Numbered from the stretch's first letter, positions 30,717 through 41,519 are shown. The stretch: DNA of 64,000 nucleotides from Symbiodinium natans (GCA_905221605.1 CAJNDS010002139.1:560001-624000); one strand, 5' to 3'. Notes: generated by a model not told the origin, from the letters alone. Numbers and translations: made by a program.

Positions 30717-31609
30717 TTGCGACCTTGGATGCCCAACACTACTTACTTGCGCCCATGTATCAACAGACCATGGGTATCCCGAACGTCGCTCTTTGGCCCA
30801 AAATGTGCCACTGTGGCAACTTGCATCTAAAAGTAACTGCGGTAAGGCCCATCCCTGCTCGCACGCCACTTATTGTCGAATTAAAGCCGGTCAAGGACAT
30901 GCACCTTGTTGCTCAATTTGATGGTAGTTGCCATGTGCAAGAGGGCATTGGTGGTGCTGGTGGGGTCATATGGTCGCCTGGACCTGTCCCAATTATCCTT
31001 GATACGATTGCCATTCCGCTTCAGCCTTGTCCAGATTCTATGTTTGCAGAAATCCATGCTGCCGAGGCCACACTTGACAAGGCGCTAAACCTTGCTGCTC
31101 GCAATCAAATTGAGGAGGTTGTAATCCAGGGCGATTGCATCAACATCGTTAAACACTTCGCTGGGGCTTTAAGGCTCCACAGGGAAGACCTCGTCCGAAA
31201 GTTAGGTGCAATGTGGCAAAAGCTTACACACACCTCCATTACGGTTCATTGGTCGTATGTACCTCGAATCGGTAATAAGGTCGCTGATCACTTAGCAGGG
31301 ATTGCAGCCGACAGCATACGCTTTGAAGCAATTCTTTGTGAGGATGTCTTCTTCGACTCGGGCGAAGGTCAACCCAATATGCAAATCAATACGGCACATT
31401 TTCCCGCCCGTCCTGCTGCCGTCCAGGCAATGGCATTTACAGGCTATACAATCGGATTAAACCTCCGCCGGAACTGGATACGGCTTGGCCCGGGCTCGTC
31501 CAGTACAGAAAGCCATCATCGTATCCCCAAGGACGATACTATGCCATCCGTCACTGGCAAACGAGCAAAAGGCTACTCGCTTCCTGGCCATTGGACCGAA
31601 TGCCATTGA
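30605..31609 (+). CDS. RNase H domain of the LINE
   Basis: Type I RNase H with all acidic residues visible (numbering from the TTG at 30653): D90 in AQFDGS, E133 or E138 in FAEIHAAEA, D161 in IQGDCINIV, and D212 in RIGNKVADHLAG. It would remove the RNA template strand of the LINE. The frame is open upstream to about 30605 (WRALYREVKHPLSALVKAS), which joins it to the preceding frame by a shift of one base. The C-terminal 90 residues (HFPARPAAVQAMAFTGYTIG and beyond) are not recognisable. A third frame at 31485-31823 may continue the protein. Confidence 0.65.
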
Positions 31610-31919
31610 AATTGACATGAAAAGTGCGCATTATTCTCTTTTGCGCCTCCTGACATGCCATGCCTTTGCTCACCCACCCTTACCAACGCTAGCGGAAGAA
31701 GCCAAGGAGATTTTCAGCACCCACTTAGCACAGGCTCCCAAGGCACAAACTGTGCAAACCAAACACCTGTTGCAAAGGGCTGTTGGAGTGGATACCAATG
31801 CTTTTTCTACGACATGCTTATGAAGGTAGCATTGCGGCTTATGCCAAACCCCCTGCGCTGGCAAGGTTCTTGGAACACCTCACGCAAGCTAGATCTACCC
31901 TCCAAGCTATGATTCGGGC

Positions 31920-33360
31920 AAGGGTGCCTTTCTGTTAGCCGGACGCACGGGTGAATAACAGGAATTGGCAACCTTTGCGCTTAAAGCTGCCAAGAGCTTC
32001 GCAATGCGAACAGGGCTTGCTATCCCTTAAGCCCCCTTAAGTCTCCTTTGGTAAAGGTATCCCACACTGTAAGACACCTTAAGAAAGCTTCAACAGCATG
32101 AAAACTGTTACAAATACCTTTAAAACCCAGAAAAACCAATAAAAAACTTCCTTACTGTGCTGGAACTGTACTCTGGGTGCACGATGGGGTGCATCAAAAG
32201 CAAGGGTGCTGTTACACCTTTCCTTGCAGAAGCTACGGAAGCGCTCATCCAACTTATCCAAACAGAACAGCACTTCTTTTCCCAAGTCGCCCCAAATCAA
32301 GAGTACAAGGGCCTAAAGAAAGTCTTTGCGGTCACCTCCACTAAACTTGAATTCAAGGCAGCAGTTAACGCGTTAAATGCTACGGGCTTGCCTGTCACAA
32401 TCCGACATTTCCAAAGCTTCCAAAGTCCTTTCTTCAAAGAAAAAGCAAGCAAATTGGCTTGGAGGTTTCGGACATTCTAAAGGTTGAAAAGCAAAGGAAA
32501 AGCAAACGGAGAAGAGTGGAAGTTATTGCTGCTCCGCGTTAGCAGTGATGGCCCCGATTCGCTGCGCAAGCTGTTGTTTTTCCATTAGTTGTAAGCGCCC
32601 GCCCACTTCCCTCTAGTGCTGCGTGTTGCTGTTAAGTTGGATGTTGCTACACAACTCCGCGTGAGCAGACGGAAGCCGGAAAAAAACAGTGACTCCGTGC
32701 CGGAAGAACGAGCGCTAGCACAATCGTTTTTCCGAGCATTTCAAGCTAACCTCCAAGTGGTCCGCACGACCAGTTGGAGCAATGGTCAGGGTGGTGCTTG
32801 CACCTGTAAGTGTTCACAGCACTGATTCCGCCTTGTCAGCAAAGTTCCTGGATTAACTTGTGCGTGGCGCTTGATTACCATCCAGTCGGTCACCTGCCTC
32901 GCAGCAGTCAACTCGCATGCGAAAATAAGCAACGATCGTGCAGCTGTTTTTCTTTCCGTCACGAAGAGTCCACAAGTACAGCGCAACGGAAGAACAGCTA
33001 CCGAGGCGCGTGCTTGATGCGGCGATGCGTTTGACTGCCTGTTAAAAACATTGGAGGTAGACAATTTGAGGTCTTGTCTTGAACGTGCTTTCTGAACCGG
33101 AGCTCGAGCTGGATTGAAGAGCTGGAATCTGGAGCTGCTGGAAGTCAGGACTGTGGAAGCTGGAAGCTGGACTGCACTCCGCCACTGCTGCTCTGCCTCC
33201 GCCATGCCACTGCTGTCCTGTCCTGCAGCTCTGCTGCCTGTTGCTGCGTTTTCTAACGTTAACAAAGAAAGTTGTTGAAGTGCATTTCGATTAAGGTGTG
33301 TGGGGGAGAGATGCCAAACTTTTGGCGGCTCTGCCACTGCTCCGCCATGCCGCCATGCCA
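31920..33360. other. No recognisable gene
   Basis: A plus-strand frame at 32157-32480 (LAEATEALIQLIQTEQHFF...) reads like ordinary protein but matches nothing I know. The rest, including a GCTGGAA/CTGCTG-rich stretch at 33110-33250, shows no gene. Confidence 0.35.
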
Positions 33361-33371
33361 CTGCTGCCGCC

Positions 33372-33545
33372 ATTGCCGGTTACAACGCGGTCACAACGCG
33401 TGACACAACACGGTCACAACACGGTTACAACGCACAACGCGGACACAACACGGTTAACGCTCACAACGCGCCCAACGCGGACACATCACAACGCGGTCAC
33501 TACGGTCACAACGCGGTCACTACGGTCAAAACGCGGTTACAACGA
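33372..33545. repeat. GCGGTCAC minisatellite, array 1
   Basis: Units of about 11 bp, CACAACGCGGT, with CACTACGGT and CACAACACGGT variants. The array is followed at 33545-33640 by a tail rich in TGAATCATT, TTGAGTTAT and ATTGAGTTA words. Confidence 0.85.
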
Positions 33546-33640
33546 ATCATTTTGAGTTATGTTTGAGTTATCTTGAATGATTATTGAATCTTGAATCATT
33601 ATTGAGTTATCATTGAGTTACTATTAAGTCTAATTTAATG

Positions 33641-34267
33641 GACCGTTTTTTGAAACGATGAGGCTGTGTTTTTGACCTGTTTTGGAGTCAAGTTGAGCGT
33701 TTTGCAGCAATGAACACCTTTTCTCAACCCTTTTACTTAAAGAGCCATTTTGGAAAAAAAAGTTAATTGGTTTAAGAATTCTTAATACTACACACAAGAG
33801 CGCACAGAGCAGGAAGCAGATAACGGGTTAATTGAAGGATGTTCCCCTTAGGCTTTCTGCCAATGGAGGAAAAAACAGCTGCACGATTGATCGTAGCTGA
33901 AAATGCTGATTTTCGCCCCAAAAAAAGCAGCCTCTTCGGGATAGAGCAAAAACAGCTGCATGTTCGTAGCTGAAAATTCTGTTGTGTTCTTCACGCCGTG
34001 TGGTTTGCAGTGCTTTTACGATTCGACTCTGTTCGTCGCGATGCTGCTGTAACGGTCACTACGTGTCAAACAAGCTCGATTGCAAGATCCGCGCGTTACG
34101 ACGGAAGATGTGAGGCGCGTCATGGCTTGATCGAGAGGACCGCCCACCCCCACTCACTACGGGTCACGACGGGTCACTACGGGTCACTACGGGTGGGAAA
34201 AGATTGGATCCATCGGGCGGATGCGTGTCACAGCGTAAAAAGTTCTATCTTGTGTTTCTAACCCTAT
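33641..34267. other. Gene-free flank of YR element 2
   Basis: Holds a two-copy local repeat (AAAACAGCTGCA...CGTAGCTGAAAAT at 33871-33908 and 33949-33978) and a short CACTACGGGT tandem at 34155-34196. No coding sequence recognised. Confidence 0.5.
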
Positions 34268-34364
34268 TCAGGTGTTCATGCTAACCAAGCGGCAACGGTG
34301 CAACTTCTGTTTTGCACCAGAGTCTGAAGTAGCTCCTGGTAGTATGCCCAAAGCGATTTTCGCC
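34268..34364 (-). repeat. B2 split direct repeat of element 2
   Basis: 97 bp, identical to 34427-34523. Runs from TCAGGTGTTCATGC to GATTTTCGCC on the plus strand. Confidence 0.95.
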
Positions 34365-34386
34365 GGGTGCGGGAGTGGAGGGCGGG

Positions 34387-34429
34387 ATGCTTGAGCAGCC
34401 GCAGAGAACGCAATCGCACCTGTAGGTCA
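34387..34429 (-). repeat. A2 split direct repeat of element 2
   Basis: 43 bp, identical to 41520-41562 (ATGCTTGAGCAGCCGC to CTGTAGGTCA). Separated from B2 by 22 bp; overlaps B1 by TCA. Confidence 0.95.
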
Positions 34430-34523
34430 GGTGTTCATGCTAACCAAGCGGCAACGGTGCAACTTCTGTTTTGCACCAGAGTCTGAAGTAGCTCCTGGTA
34501 GTATGCCCAAAGCGATTTTCGCC
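34427..34523 (-). repeat. B1 split direct repeat of element 2
   Basis: 97-bp identical partner of B2, lying 29 bp downstream (element strand) of the recombinase stop. Confidence 0.95.
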
Positions 34524-34552
34524 ACACCCAACCTTTCCAACCATTGCGGCTG

Positions 34553-35266
34553 CTAACCCAGGCGAAAGAGATTGAACCAAACAGCAGGGGGGACCCCTGC
34601 ACGCTGAAGCGCTTCTGCACGGAACAGGAGATTTTGGAATCCTTCCAGCAAGGACAAAACCTTGGTCTTGGCGACGGCTGGGACTGTCGAGAAGAAATGT
34701 AGCGCCGCCACTTCCTGGACGTAAATCTCCATTGAACGATGATTTAGCCATCTGCCTCGTCGCCTGACGAGCTCGCTGTTCTCAGTCTGGTGAAGGAGCC
34801 ACGTAGCCCCTCCCGCTCTGAGGGAGCCAAGGTCCAACTGCTTGCCTCCTGGAAGTCGGTCCAAAGAGAGGGCCTTGACCACTGCGGAGAACCTGCTCCT
34901 CAAAGTCGAGGGAGAGAAAGGCCATAAGCGCCTTTCGGGGGCGTAGTGACCAAAAGCCATGGTGACAACTCGCAGCAAATCAGGTTGGTCCAAGCGAGCG
35001 ACCTGGTGTCGGGCAGCACGAAACCTTGTTTTTGGCTCCGCGATTGACAGCAGCGCAAACCATATCGTGCCACCAAGATCGGCTGGCAATGTCAGATCAG
35101 ATCTCGTAGCACCGAGAACCTCGCCCACGCGCATGACGCCACCCCACGTTAAAGCCAGCAACCCGGCAACGGGGACCCAGCCCCAAAGAAGGGCAACTGA
35201 GACACAAGCGAGTAGCACCTGCCAAGGCATGCCAAGGTGATGCGCCACGAAAACGCTAAATCCCAA
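34553..35266 (-). CDS. Tyrosine recombinase, catalytic part, YR element 2
   Basis: Catalytic domain of a tyrosine recombinase that would integrate the circular cDNA. Visible residues: R46 in GGVMRVGEVLG, Lys in AEPKTRF (about 79), LGSLRAGG with R150 (the usual HxxR box with Gly at the His position), RRRGRWLNHRSMEIY with H176 and nucleophile Y182. The N-terminal arm lies in the preceding frame (35149-36360, KFLEAFERWLGARGFDF onwards), so a frameshift lies near 35250; the listed first codon is not a true start. It is the last ORF before B1, the usual place for DIRS/Ngaro elements. Confidence 0.75.
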   Translation of the reverse strand: MGFSVFVAHHLGMPWQVLLACVSVALLWGWVPVAGLLALTWGGVMRVGEVLGATRSDLTLPADLGGTIWFALLSIAEPKTRFRAARHQVARLDQPDLLRVVTMAFGHYAPERRLWPFSPSTLRSRFSAVVKALSLDRLPGGKQLDLGSLRAGGATWLLHQTENSELVRRRGRWLNHRSMEIYVQEVAALHFFSTVPAVAKTKVLSLLEGFQNLLFRAEALQRAGVPPAVWFNLFRLG

Positions 35267-36360
35267 GCTGGTGTCAAAACACGCCTCAAAGCTGGCTGTA
35301 AAGCAGCAACCCCGTTAATGGTTTCCGAGTAGTGAGAATAAGGCCAGCCAGCAGCAAAAAGCTCACGGCCAAAGTCGGTCAGCAGACGGTTCATCTCGGG
35401 GGCCCCTTCAAACCCTTGTGTCAGGAGCACCTTGAAGTCGAAACCACGGGCGCCCAGCCAACGCTCAAAAGCCTCCAGAAACTTCTGACGTCTACGCTGA
35501 GTCGGCTCCTCGACAGGCCTTCCTTCAGCCAGTGTCTTGTGCTCTCTTGCAGCCTGTCGCGCTTGGTCTGTGCGGTCGCGGGGGAGCAGCATGCCATGGC
35601 ATCCTTTAAAACCCCACCCTGAACACCCTGAAGAACCCGGAGAGGCGAGGAAGAGGAAGAAAAGACACAAGAGGCGGCCGCAAAAGAAGAAGGCGAGGGA
35701 GGCGAGGAAGGGACCCTCGCCAGGGAACCCTAAAGTTGAGTCAAAAAGGCGGGATGAGTGGCGAAAGTCACGCCAGTCAAGCTCAGGTGACAATCCTGGC
35801 GGAGGCCCTGCAAGGAGACACACAAGTCGCTCCCAGTTTGCAAGCCAACGGCGCACCTTGGTGGCTGCAAGGCCCTCATAGAGCTGATCAATAGTCAACT
35901 CGGGCCACACTGCATGGTCAGAAGGCGGAGGCAAAAGCGTGTCACGAGTAGGACAGTCAGCGGGATTCAGGCACGCAGGGCAGAAGTGGAAGACTGGATA
36001 CAGGTCTGCAGCCAAGCAGACAGCTGCGACCTTGCGGAGGATGGGCGTTAAGCCTCTTGAGGGGCTGCGGCCTTTAGAGGCTGCCTGGAGTGCAACAGCA
36101 GAGTCTACAAACACCACGATCCGGAGGGACCCATGAGGGGCCAGGAAGCGCAGCAAGCGGAGGACCGAGGCGAGCTCCAAGATATTGATGTGGGACATGG
36201 CCCTCCAAGCCCATGCCTTCCCAACTCTCCACGGCAGAGACAACACAACATCATTCACAACGAAGTTTTCAAGGCCTTCAGCCTTTAGGCTTTGTGCAGC
36301 GGCCCACATGGGCCTGCGCTCTAAGTGCTTGGTCAAACTCGTGGGCAATGGCATCTGCAA
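35149..36360 (-). CDS. RNase H remainder and recombinase N-terminal arm, YR element 2
   Basis: The first 150 residues finish an RNase H domain: AMSHINILELASVLRLLR (E62), IVVFVDSAVALQAASKG (D86), and ACLNPADCPTRD (Asp about 135). The first RNase H aspartate is in the preceding ORF, before the methyltransferase. Then come a linker with FDSTLGFPGEGP, a hydrophobic stretch, and from about residue 265 the recombinase arm (PTQRRRQKFLEAFERWLG, NRLLTDFGRELFAAGW, YSETINGVAALQPALRR). The last ~30 residues are out of frame; the true continuation is the 34553-35266 frame. It overlaps the upstream ORF by about 80 bases, with the switch near 36300-36350. Confidence 0.7.
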   Translation of the reverse strand: MQMPLPTSLTKHLERRPMWAAAQSLKAEGLENFVVNDVVLSLPWRVGKAWAWRAMSHINILELASVLRLLRFLAPHGSLRIVVFVDSAVALQAASKGRSPSRGLTPILRKVAAVCLAADLYPVFHFCPACLNPADCPTRDTLLPPPSDHAVWPELTIDQLYEGLAATKVRRWLANWERLVCLLAGPPPGLSPELDWRDFRHSSRLFDSTLGFPGEGPFLASLAFFFCGRLLCLFFLFLASPGSSGCSGWGFKGCHGMLLPRDRTDQARQAAREHKTLAEGRPVEEPTQRRRQKFLEAFERWLGARGFDFKVLLTQGFEGAPEMNRLLTDFGRELFAAGWPYSHYSETINGVAALQPALRRVLTPAWDLAFSWRITLACLGRCYSLVSQLPFFGAGSPLPGCWL

Positions 36361-39156
36361 GGAAAGGCACGTACACGGAGGAGGCTGCTGTGTGCTTCCC
36401 TTGGATCTTTACATGGGAATGATTCCTTGTGCACGGCTGCTGCAGATGGGAGAAATCTGCGTTGACCACCAGGAATCGAAATTCCTTCAGGTGGACGCTA
36501 CCAAAAGAACAGGAGGCCAAAAAGACCTCATAGGCCCCCAACAGGAGCAAGCGCTTCCATTCACTGAGCCTTGCCATCTTGGACTTCCGGGGCTGCTCAA
36601 GCAAGGCAACGGCGCCCATCCGAAGGGCAACAAACACAAGCGTCAGAGCCCGAAGCGCCAAAGTGTTGCCCAAAAGCGTGCGTGGCTCAGACGGCGAGAA
36701 ACCCCTAGGCTCAGCATCAGACCTCAAGCTGGGAGAGGCTGCGCACGAGAAGGTGGAGCCAGGGGGCCCCAAAGCCAAGCTGCGGAGGGTGCGACCTTCC
36801 AACATGTGCAACAACCAGTCAAGCACGCGGAGGTTCTGCAAGTCATAGGCAGGACTTCGTGCAATGTCAAGAGGAGGACCTACAACCCAGCCCTTAGCGC
36901 TAAGTGCCTCAGTCAACCTACCAGAACTGGAGAAAACCTCAATGAAGTCGAACCTGAAAGCCAGGGGCCGGCTAGGGCTCACGGACGTCTGGCTCTGCAA
37001 CAAGCGAAGATCGTAGGGCTCAGGATCAAGGTGCTTAGCCAGGAGTGCCTCCTCACGAGAGAAAATGCGAGAGTAGCCACCCTTCTTAGAGCCAGTGCGC
37101 CAAAGTGACCGGACCAGAAAGGGGGGCGCGGTGGAACTCACGAAAGCACCCTTTTGCTCGGAAGCGTCGGTGGCGTAAAGACTGTCTGCCAGGACGGCAC
37201 CAAGATTGGACACAGCAAGCGGGGCCAGGATGGCCAGCAGGACCAACTCCTGGGCAACAGACCTGGGAAGGCCAATGACACGAGGAATGCGGCCTAAATC
37301 CTGCGCTCGGACAAGACCAAAACTCCTGGCGAGCACTGACATGAGCTGTCGCCTGTAAAGCAAGCTGGAAGTCCAGTTGCCCAGCAGGCACAAGTGCAGA
37401 CTATCGGTTGTGTGGGCAAGTCTGGCAACTTCAAGGCTGATCACAGAGAGAGCCGCCCTCTTAGCGGCAGGGGCTCCCAGAGTGATGAGGCCGAGCGCTC
37501 GAGTGCCGGGCGAAGAGTCGAGCTGCGCCCCAGCGACTCTCACGCAATCTCCGCCCCACACGTCTTTGTCATCGGAGCCTTCGAGGGAGTACAAAGCATA
37601 TGCTTCCTTTGCCAAGCGCAGCTTGGCAACGCACGCCGGCTCACTGCTGGAGCTAGCATCGCAGACTGAGGCCACAAAGAAGTCGTCGATTATTAGGCCC
37701 TGAGCCTCTGTGCTGCCTTTGAAAGGCCTGTTGGAACAAAGACGGTCGCCCTCACCGAGGAGACCGTGGCTAGCGAGCAAAGAGGCATGCGCATCCGAGG
37801 CCAGTTCGACACCGATATGATCCCCTTGAGCAATGGCCTTGAAGCAAGGCACCAAGAGATCGGAGTTGAACAACAAAGGCTCCAAGCGATCCTTAGCAGG
37901 CTCCTCGTGAAGGAAGTCGCTTCTGACCTCGCGCAGTCTTTTTCCCCAAGAAAGCGGACGCTGGGCCTCGAACCTCTCAAGTGCAGCCGTGCCAAACAGC
38001 ATGCTACGCGGCAGAGCGGGACCCAGCATGTTTGTCTCAGCGCGCCGGTCTGGCACCCAAAACTGATGGTAAAAGTCACGCCTGTCAGTTATTGAAATCC
38101 TGACAGTCTCGCGGCTAGGCCGGGCCTCAAGTTGGCACAGCAGGGGCCCTACCGGTATGATTGCGGATGGGCCGCAAACCCTGCCTTTACACCAGTTTCG
38201 ACCCCTTCTGTCAATGATCTGTCGATCCTTTTCTGGGCTTTTGTAGCAGTTAAAAGCCCGCGAAACGTGATGGCTCAAAGAGGCAGGTACGTTGGAGGGC
38301 CTAAGATGCAGCAAGCCCTTTGAATCCCAGATCTTGGCCAAGGCCGCGACCTCTTCGGGCCGCTCTTTGGTCCAATCAGCAAAGACATCAGTGGGAGGCA
38401 CGCCGGTGTGCAGCAGAGCATCAGGCTTACAGAAAGCCATGTAGAGGTTTGGGCTGAGGAAAGGCCGAGCGTCAAACTGGCCGCGGCCAGAAAGCTTCAG
38501 CCTTGAAGCACAAAGGGGCCTGTAAGGCTCGAGTTCGGGAAGCACAGACGGATCAGTCGGTACCTTCTCACCTTCCCTTGCATCGCAGCCTTTGGGACTG
38601 ATGGTAGTCAACAACGAGATCAACTCAGAAAGGCGTGCAACCAATTGGGGATTGCGGCGGCCTGTGCTGACAAGGAGCTCCTCGCCAACAGAGGCACCGA
38701 AAGCCTTCAAAAGCCTACCCACGGAAGACGTGAGGCGAACCTGCACCTGGGTAGGTGGCCGCTGCAAAAGGGCCAGCGGTATTGGCACGAAATCGTTGTG
38801 AAGGAAGTTCAGGGCCATAACAACGACGTGCAAGAGACGCCTGTGCAGTCTGCGTCTCCTAGTCCGGGAAGACAAACCCAAAGGAAAAGGTTCAAAAGCC
38901 CCAGGGCTTGGCACCGGAAGCGGGAACACAAGACCAGCTGCGCGGCACGAAGGCTTGTCAGGAACGAGCCTGTTCAGATGCAAAGTTGACTTCAAAAAGG
39001 AAGCAAAAGTGGTTCGGGAACAGAACACTCCCCGAAGAAGACCCCCAGCCCACGTAGCAAAAGACACCTTCGTTGTGAACCAAGTGTCCGGCTGATGGTC
39101 AAGGGGCCCTTTGTTGGCATGAACAAGGCCAGGCGGTGGCCGGGTCACAGGCCTGG
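36278..39156 (-). CDS. Reverse transcriptase, RNase H start and methyltransferase, YR element 2
   Basis: The frame is open from 39646, but the part before 39157 overlaps gag and is a shadow. Using numbering from 39646: RT palm blocks at ITDRRDFYHQFW (519-530, motif A region) and GLIIDDFFVAS (650-660, motif C with IDD); LYATDASEQKGAFVS (824-838), the first strand and catalytic Asp of RNase H; then a methyltransferase-like domain, DFIEVFSSSGRLTEAL (900-915), LGPPGSTFS (959-967) and LLEQPRKSKM (1015-1024). The GPP-STFS box is where cytosine methyltransferases have Pro-Cys; here the residue is Gly963. Reading continues to AIAHEFDQALRAQ, after which the frame is lost at about 36300. RT copies element RNA; the role of the methyltransferase in YR elements is not known. 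Confidence 0.75.
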
Positions 39157-40062
39157 CTATTTGGACGCAGCCCCCGTCTCGTTCTTTGGCTTTCGAGGGA
39201 AACGGGGCCGTCGCGGTGGCTTGTTTGCAGGATCCTGACTGGCATCGGCTGTCGGGGGCGAGGATGGGTTCCTGGCACTGCCACCAAGGCTCTCCAAACG
39301 CCTGGTGTTGATGAGGTCGATTTCCTTCAAGTATTGGAGAGACGTCGTGGCCCAGCCAACTGGCGACAGGGGAGAGAAAGCCCGGGACCGCGGGTTTGCT
39401 GCAGTTTGGCGGGGCAAGAACATCTGGCCTGGTGGTTCGTCCAGAAGAGACATCATGTAGGCAAGGTCCCAGCGGCCCCCATCTAGCACGCTTTGGTCGA
39501 GACACACCAAGCACAAAGCCAAATGCTCCCGGGCTCCAGGGACATCGTCTTGGAGCAAAGCATCTGCCACGTGAGCCAGCATCCACATTAGGTATCCGGC
39601 CTCCCTTTGGCCGGCGTATCCGCCGAATCTCTCCAAGTAGCGGCACATCATCGGGCTGCCTTGCAGCTCTGCGAGGCTCTGGGGCGCTGCGCTTGCAGGA
39701 TTGAGCCGCCGAGAAACCTGCTGCATGACTTGAAGGAAGAAGTTCCCTGTCCGGCTGGACAGAGCTTGCTGGAGCTGCTCCCTCTTTGCTGCTTCCCGAG
39801 AGGCCAAGGAGGACGAAGAGCCTGATCCGGACGCCAGGTCGGCTAAGCCTCCGTCTGCTTGGGAGAGGACATGGGACATGAGGACAGAAAGCGCCTGTGT
39901 CTGCTGCATGATTGCGGCCTGCATGCTGGGAAACTCGGCTGACTCCGGAGGCATCCCATATCCCTGCTCCGCAGGCTCGTCCTGAAGTGGCACGCCTGCC
40001 CCCAAATCAAGAGCTTCCCTTGTCCGGGGTGGCGGTCCTATGAGGTTTGCTTGGGGGGACAC
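39157..40062 (-). CDS. Gag-like protein 2, YR element 2
   Basis: 301 residues ending with a basic tail (RRPRFPRKPKNE). The middle is helical, with SSLASREAAKREQLQQALS, FFLQVMQQVSRRLNPA and CRYLERFGGYAGQREAGYL, and contains the block WATTSLQYLKEIDLINTRR that I associate with the Gag of dinoflagellate DIRS-like elements. Likely binds element RNA. It lies directly upstream of RT and 23 bases after the preceding ORF, in a different frame; the two may be one protein split by a frameshift. No ATG at its listed 5' end. Confidence 0.55.
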   Translation of the reverse strand: MSPQANLIGPPPRTREALDLGAGVPLQDEPAEQGYGMPPESAEFPSMQAAIMQQTQALSVLMSHVLSQADGGLADLASGSGSSSSLASREAAKREQLQQALSSRTGNFFLQVMQQVSRRLNPASAAPQSLAELQGSPMMCRYLERFGGYAGQREAGYLMWMLAHVADALLQDDVPGAREHLALCLVCLDQSVLDGGRWDLAYMMSLLDEPPGQMFLPRQTAANPRSRAFSPLSPVGWATTSLQYLKEIDLINTRRLESLGGSARNPSSPPTADASQDPANKPPRRPRFPRKPKNETGAASK

Positions 40063-40084
40063 CTAGACCCGAAAGCTGGAAAGG

Positions 40085-40837
40085 CTACTGATGGGGGGGC
40101 TTTGGCTGCACACTCGGAAAGCGCATCTGAGAGATTGCAGAGGGCCCTAACTGAGCCGGCTCCATAGACACAGGAAGGCGGGCCTCCAAATCCTGCTGAC
40201 CTTTCTGCAAAGCTGCAAGCTGCTTTCCAATCTGGGGAAGCAGGTCCGTCACTGCAGCGACCTGCTCTGCAAGGGCAGCCGTTGTGAGGCGCTTGGCCTT
40301 GGTTTGCTGTTTCGCCTTGGCCTTGGGGGCCATGTCGGCTTGCTCCTCCACTGCAGAGTAGAAAGCCACGCGGTCCCCAGCAGCCTCCGCTATCCAGGCC
40401 CTGGTGGCAGTGAGAAGGGCCGGCCCCACTGGCAGTGCATCTGGGTGATCCTCCAAGAACAAAAGGCAGTCTGTCAGATCCGTCTCTTCGCGATATTCCT
40501 GAAGAAGCTCTATGACCCCACCCCCGAAATCGCACACAAGGACTTGCGCATCTATGCCGAGCAGGCTCTCTGCTCCCAGTTCGTCCGTCACGGCAAATGG
40601 TACGGTCAGAAGCTTTGAGGGCCCCACAAGGCTGTCTTCGTGAGCGGTATGCCCGAAAGCCAGGAGGGTTGGAGCCAGGAAGCCGGGAGGAATTGCAAGA
40701 ATGACCCCCTCGCTCCGGGAAAGCACCGGCACAGCGTACGCAGCCTCCAAAAGGGAGGATTTTCCTTCCCCCGTCCAGCGGAGAAGGTGAAGGTTCAACT
40801 GGCCCTCGGCGAGGGAAGGCAAGAGAGTGGCATCCAT
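40085..40837 (-). CDS. Gag-like protein 1, YR element 2
   Basis: Start chosen at the ATG of MDATLLPSLAEG, near 40837. 250 residues: an N-terminal globular part (HLLRWTGEGKSSLLEA, VLVCDFGGGVIELL, LTATRAWIAEAAGD) and, from about 175, a basic segment (MAPKAKAKQQTKAKR) followed by a coiled-coil pattern (LAEQVAAVTDLLPQIGKQLA). No catalytic motif seen. First ORF of the element; presumably structural. Confidence 0.5.
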   Translation of the reverse strand: MDATLLPSLAEGQLNLHLLRWTGEGKSSLLEAAYAVPVLSRSEGVILAIPPGFLAPTLLAFGHTAHEDSLVGPSKLLTVPFAVTDELGAESLLGIDAQVLVCDFGGGVIELLQEYREETDLTDCLLFLEDHPDALPVGPALLTATRAWIAEAAGDRVAFYSAVEEQADMAPKAKAKQQTKAKRLTTAALAEQVAAVTDLLPQIGKQLAALQKGQQDLEARLPVSMEPAQLGPSAISQMRFPSVQPKPPHQ

Positions 40838-41519
40838 GGTTGCTCGAGCGGAAATGGCAAGCCGGCTGCGTGGCACAAGATGTCTGAGTCTTCCTGTGCG
40901 CCCACGATTCTCCTGAATGCGACGGCGTTTGGGGACCGAACGGGTGAGTCAGGGCCAGGGGCACGAAGAACAATGCAATGAGCAAGCGCGGCAGGGAAAG
41001 AAGCCTCGACTTCGTTGTAACGAGGCGGGATGAGGTGCTGTGGTGCGTGGAGGGGGGCGCCGGAGCTCCACGGGACCCGAGCTCACGGCTTGCAATAGGG
41101 CCTACTATATCCCAACAGAACCACTAGGGCTAGGGGGATGAGGGGAACCCTGTGCAGCAGGAAAAGCACCGCCTGGCGCCGAAGCAGCAGTAACCTCAAA
41201 GCCTCGGAAAGGTGCTCAAATGCTCGTGAGAGCTCACTCTGGCCCATGCAAGTACTTGCGCAAACGGAGAGGAGTAGAGGCCTGCGAAGGGGCCTCAGCG
41301 CGGGAGGTCTCAGGCCTGGGAAATGCAGCTGCAGGGCTCGGCAGAAAGAGTGAGGCACGGAAGAAGTAAAGAGCAAGAAGAATGCCAAAAAGAGTGCCCG
41401 AGGCAAAGGAGAAAGCCAAGAGGGCGGTGGATCCAGAGCAGTGAGCAGGACACCAAAGACCCCACCAGTTGGAAGACACCCCCGAATGGATGAAACCCAA
41501 GACCTGGGGCACAAAGTTC
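40838..41519 (-). other. 5' leader of YR element 2
   Basis: About 680 bases between A1 and the first Gag-like ATG. A minus frame at 41083-41514 contains a hydrophobic stretch (WLSPLPRALFLAFFLLF) but no other sign of function. Confidence 0.4.

Noticed and set aside
33742-33760. GCCATTTTGG as a spliced-leader relic
   Set aside because: Ten-base match to the leader interior that does not continue into CTCAAG; a similar word near 61998 also diverges, so chance or an unrelated repeat is likely.
39157-39646. First 160 residues of the long RT frame of YR element 2
   Set aside because: They overlap the Gag-like ORF in another frame and are Pro/Arg/Cys-rich without conserved blocks, so they are a shadow.
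41083-41514. 143-codon minus ORF with a hydrophobic stretch as an envelope-like protein
   Set aside because: Single hydrophobic run in a Leu/Pro/Arg-rich frame, no signal-peptide arrangement, no relation to known proteins; treated as leader.
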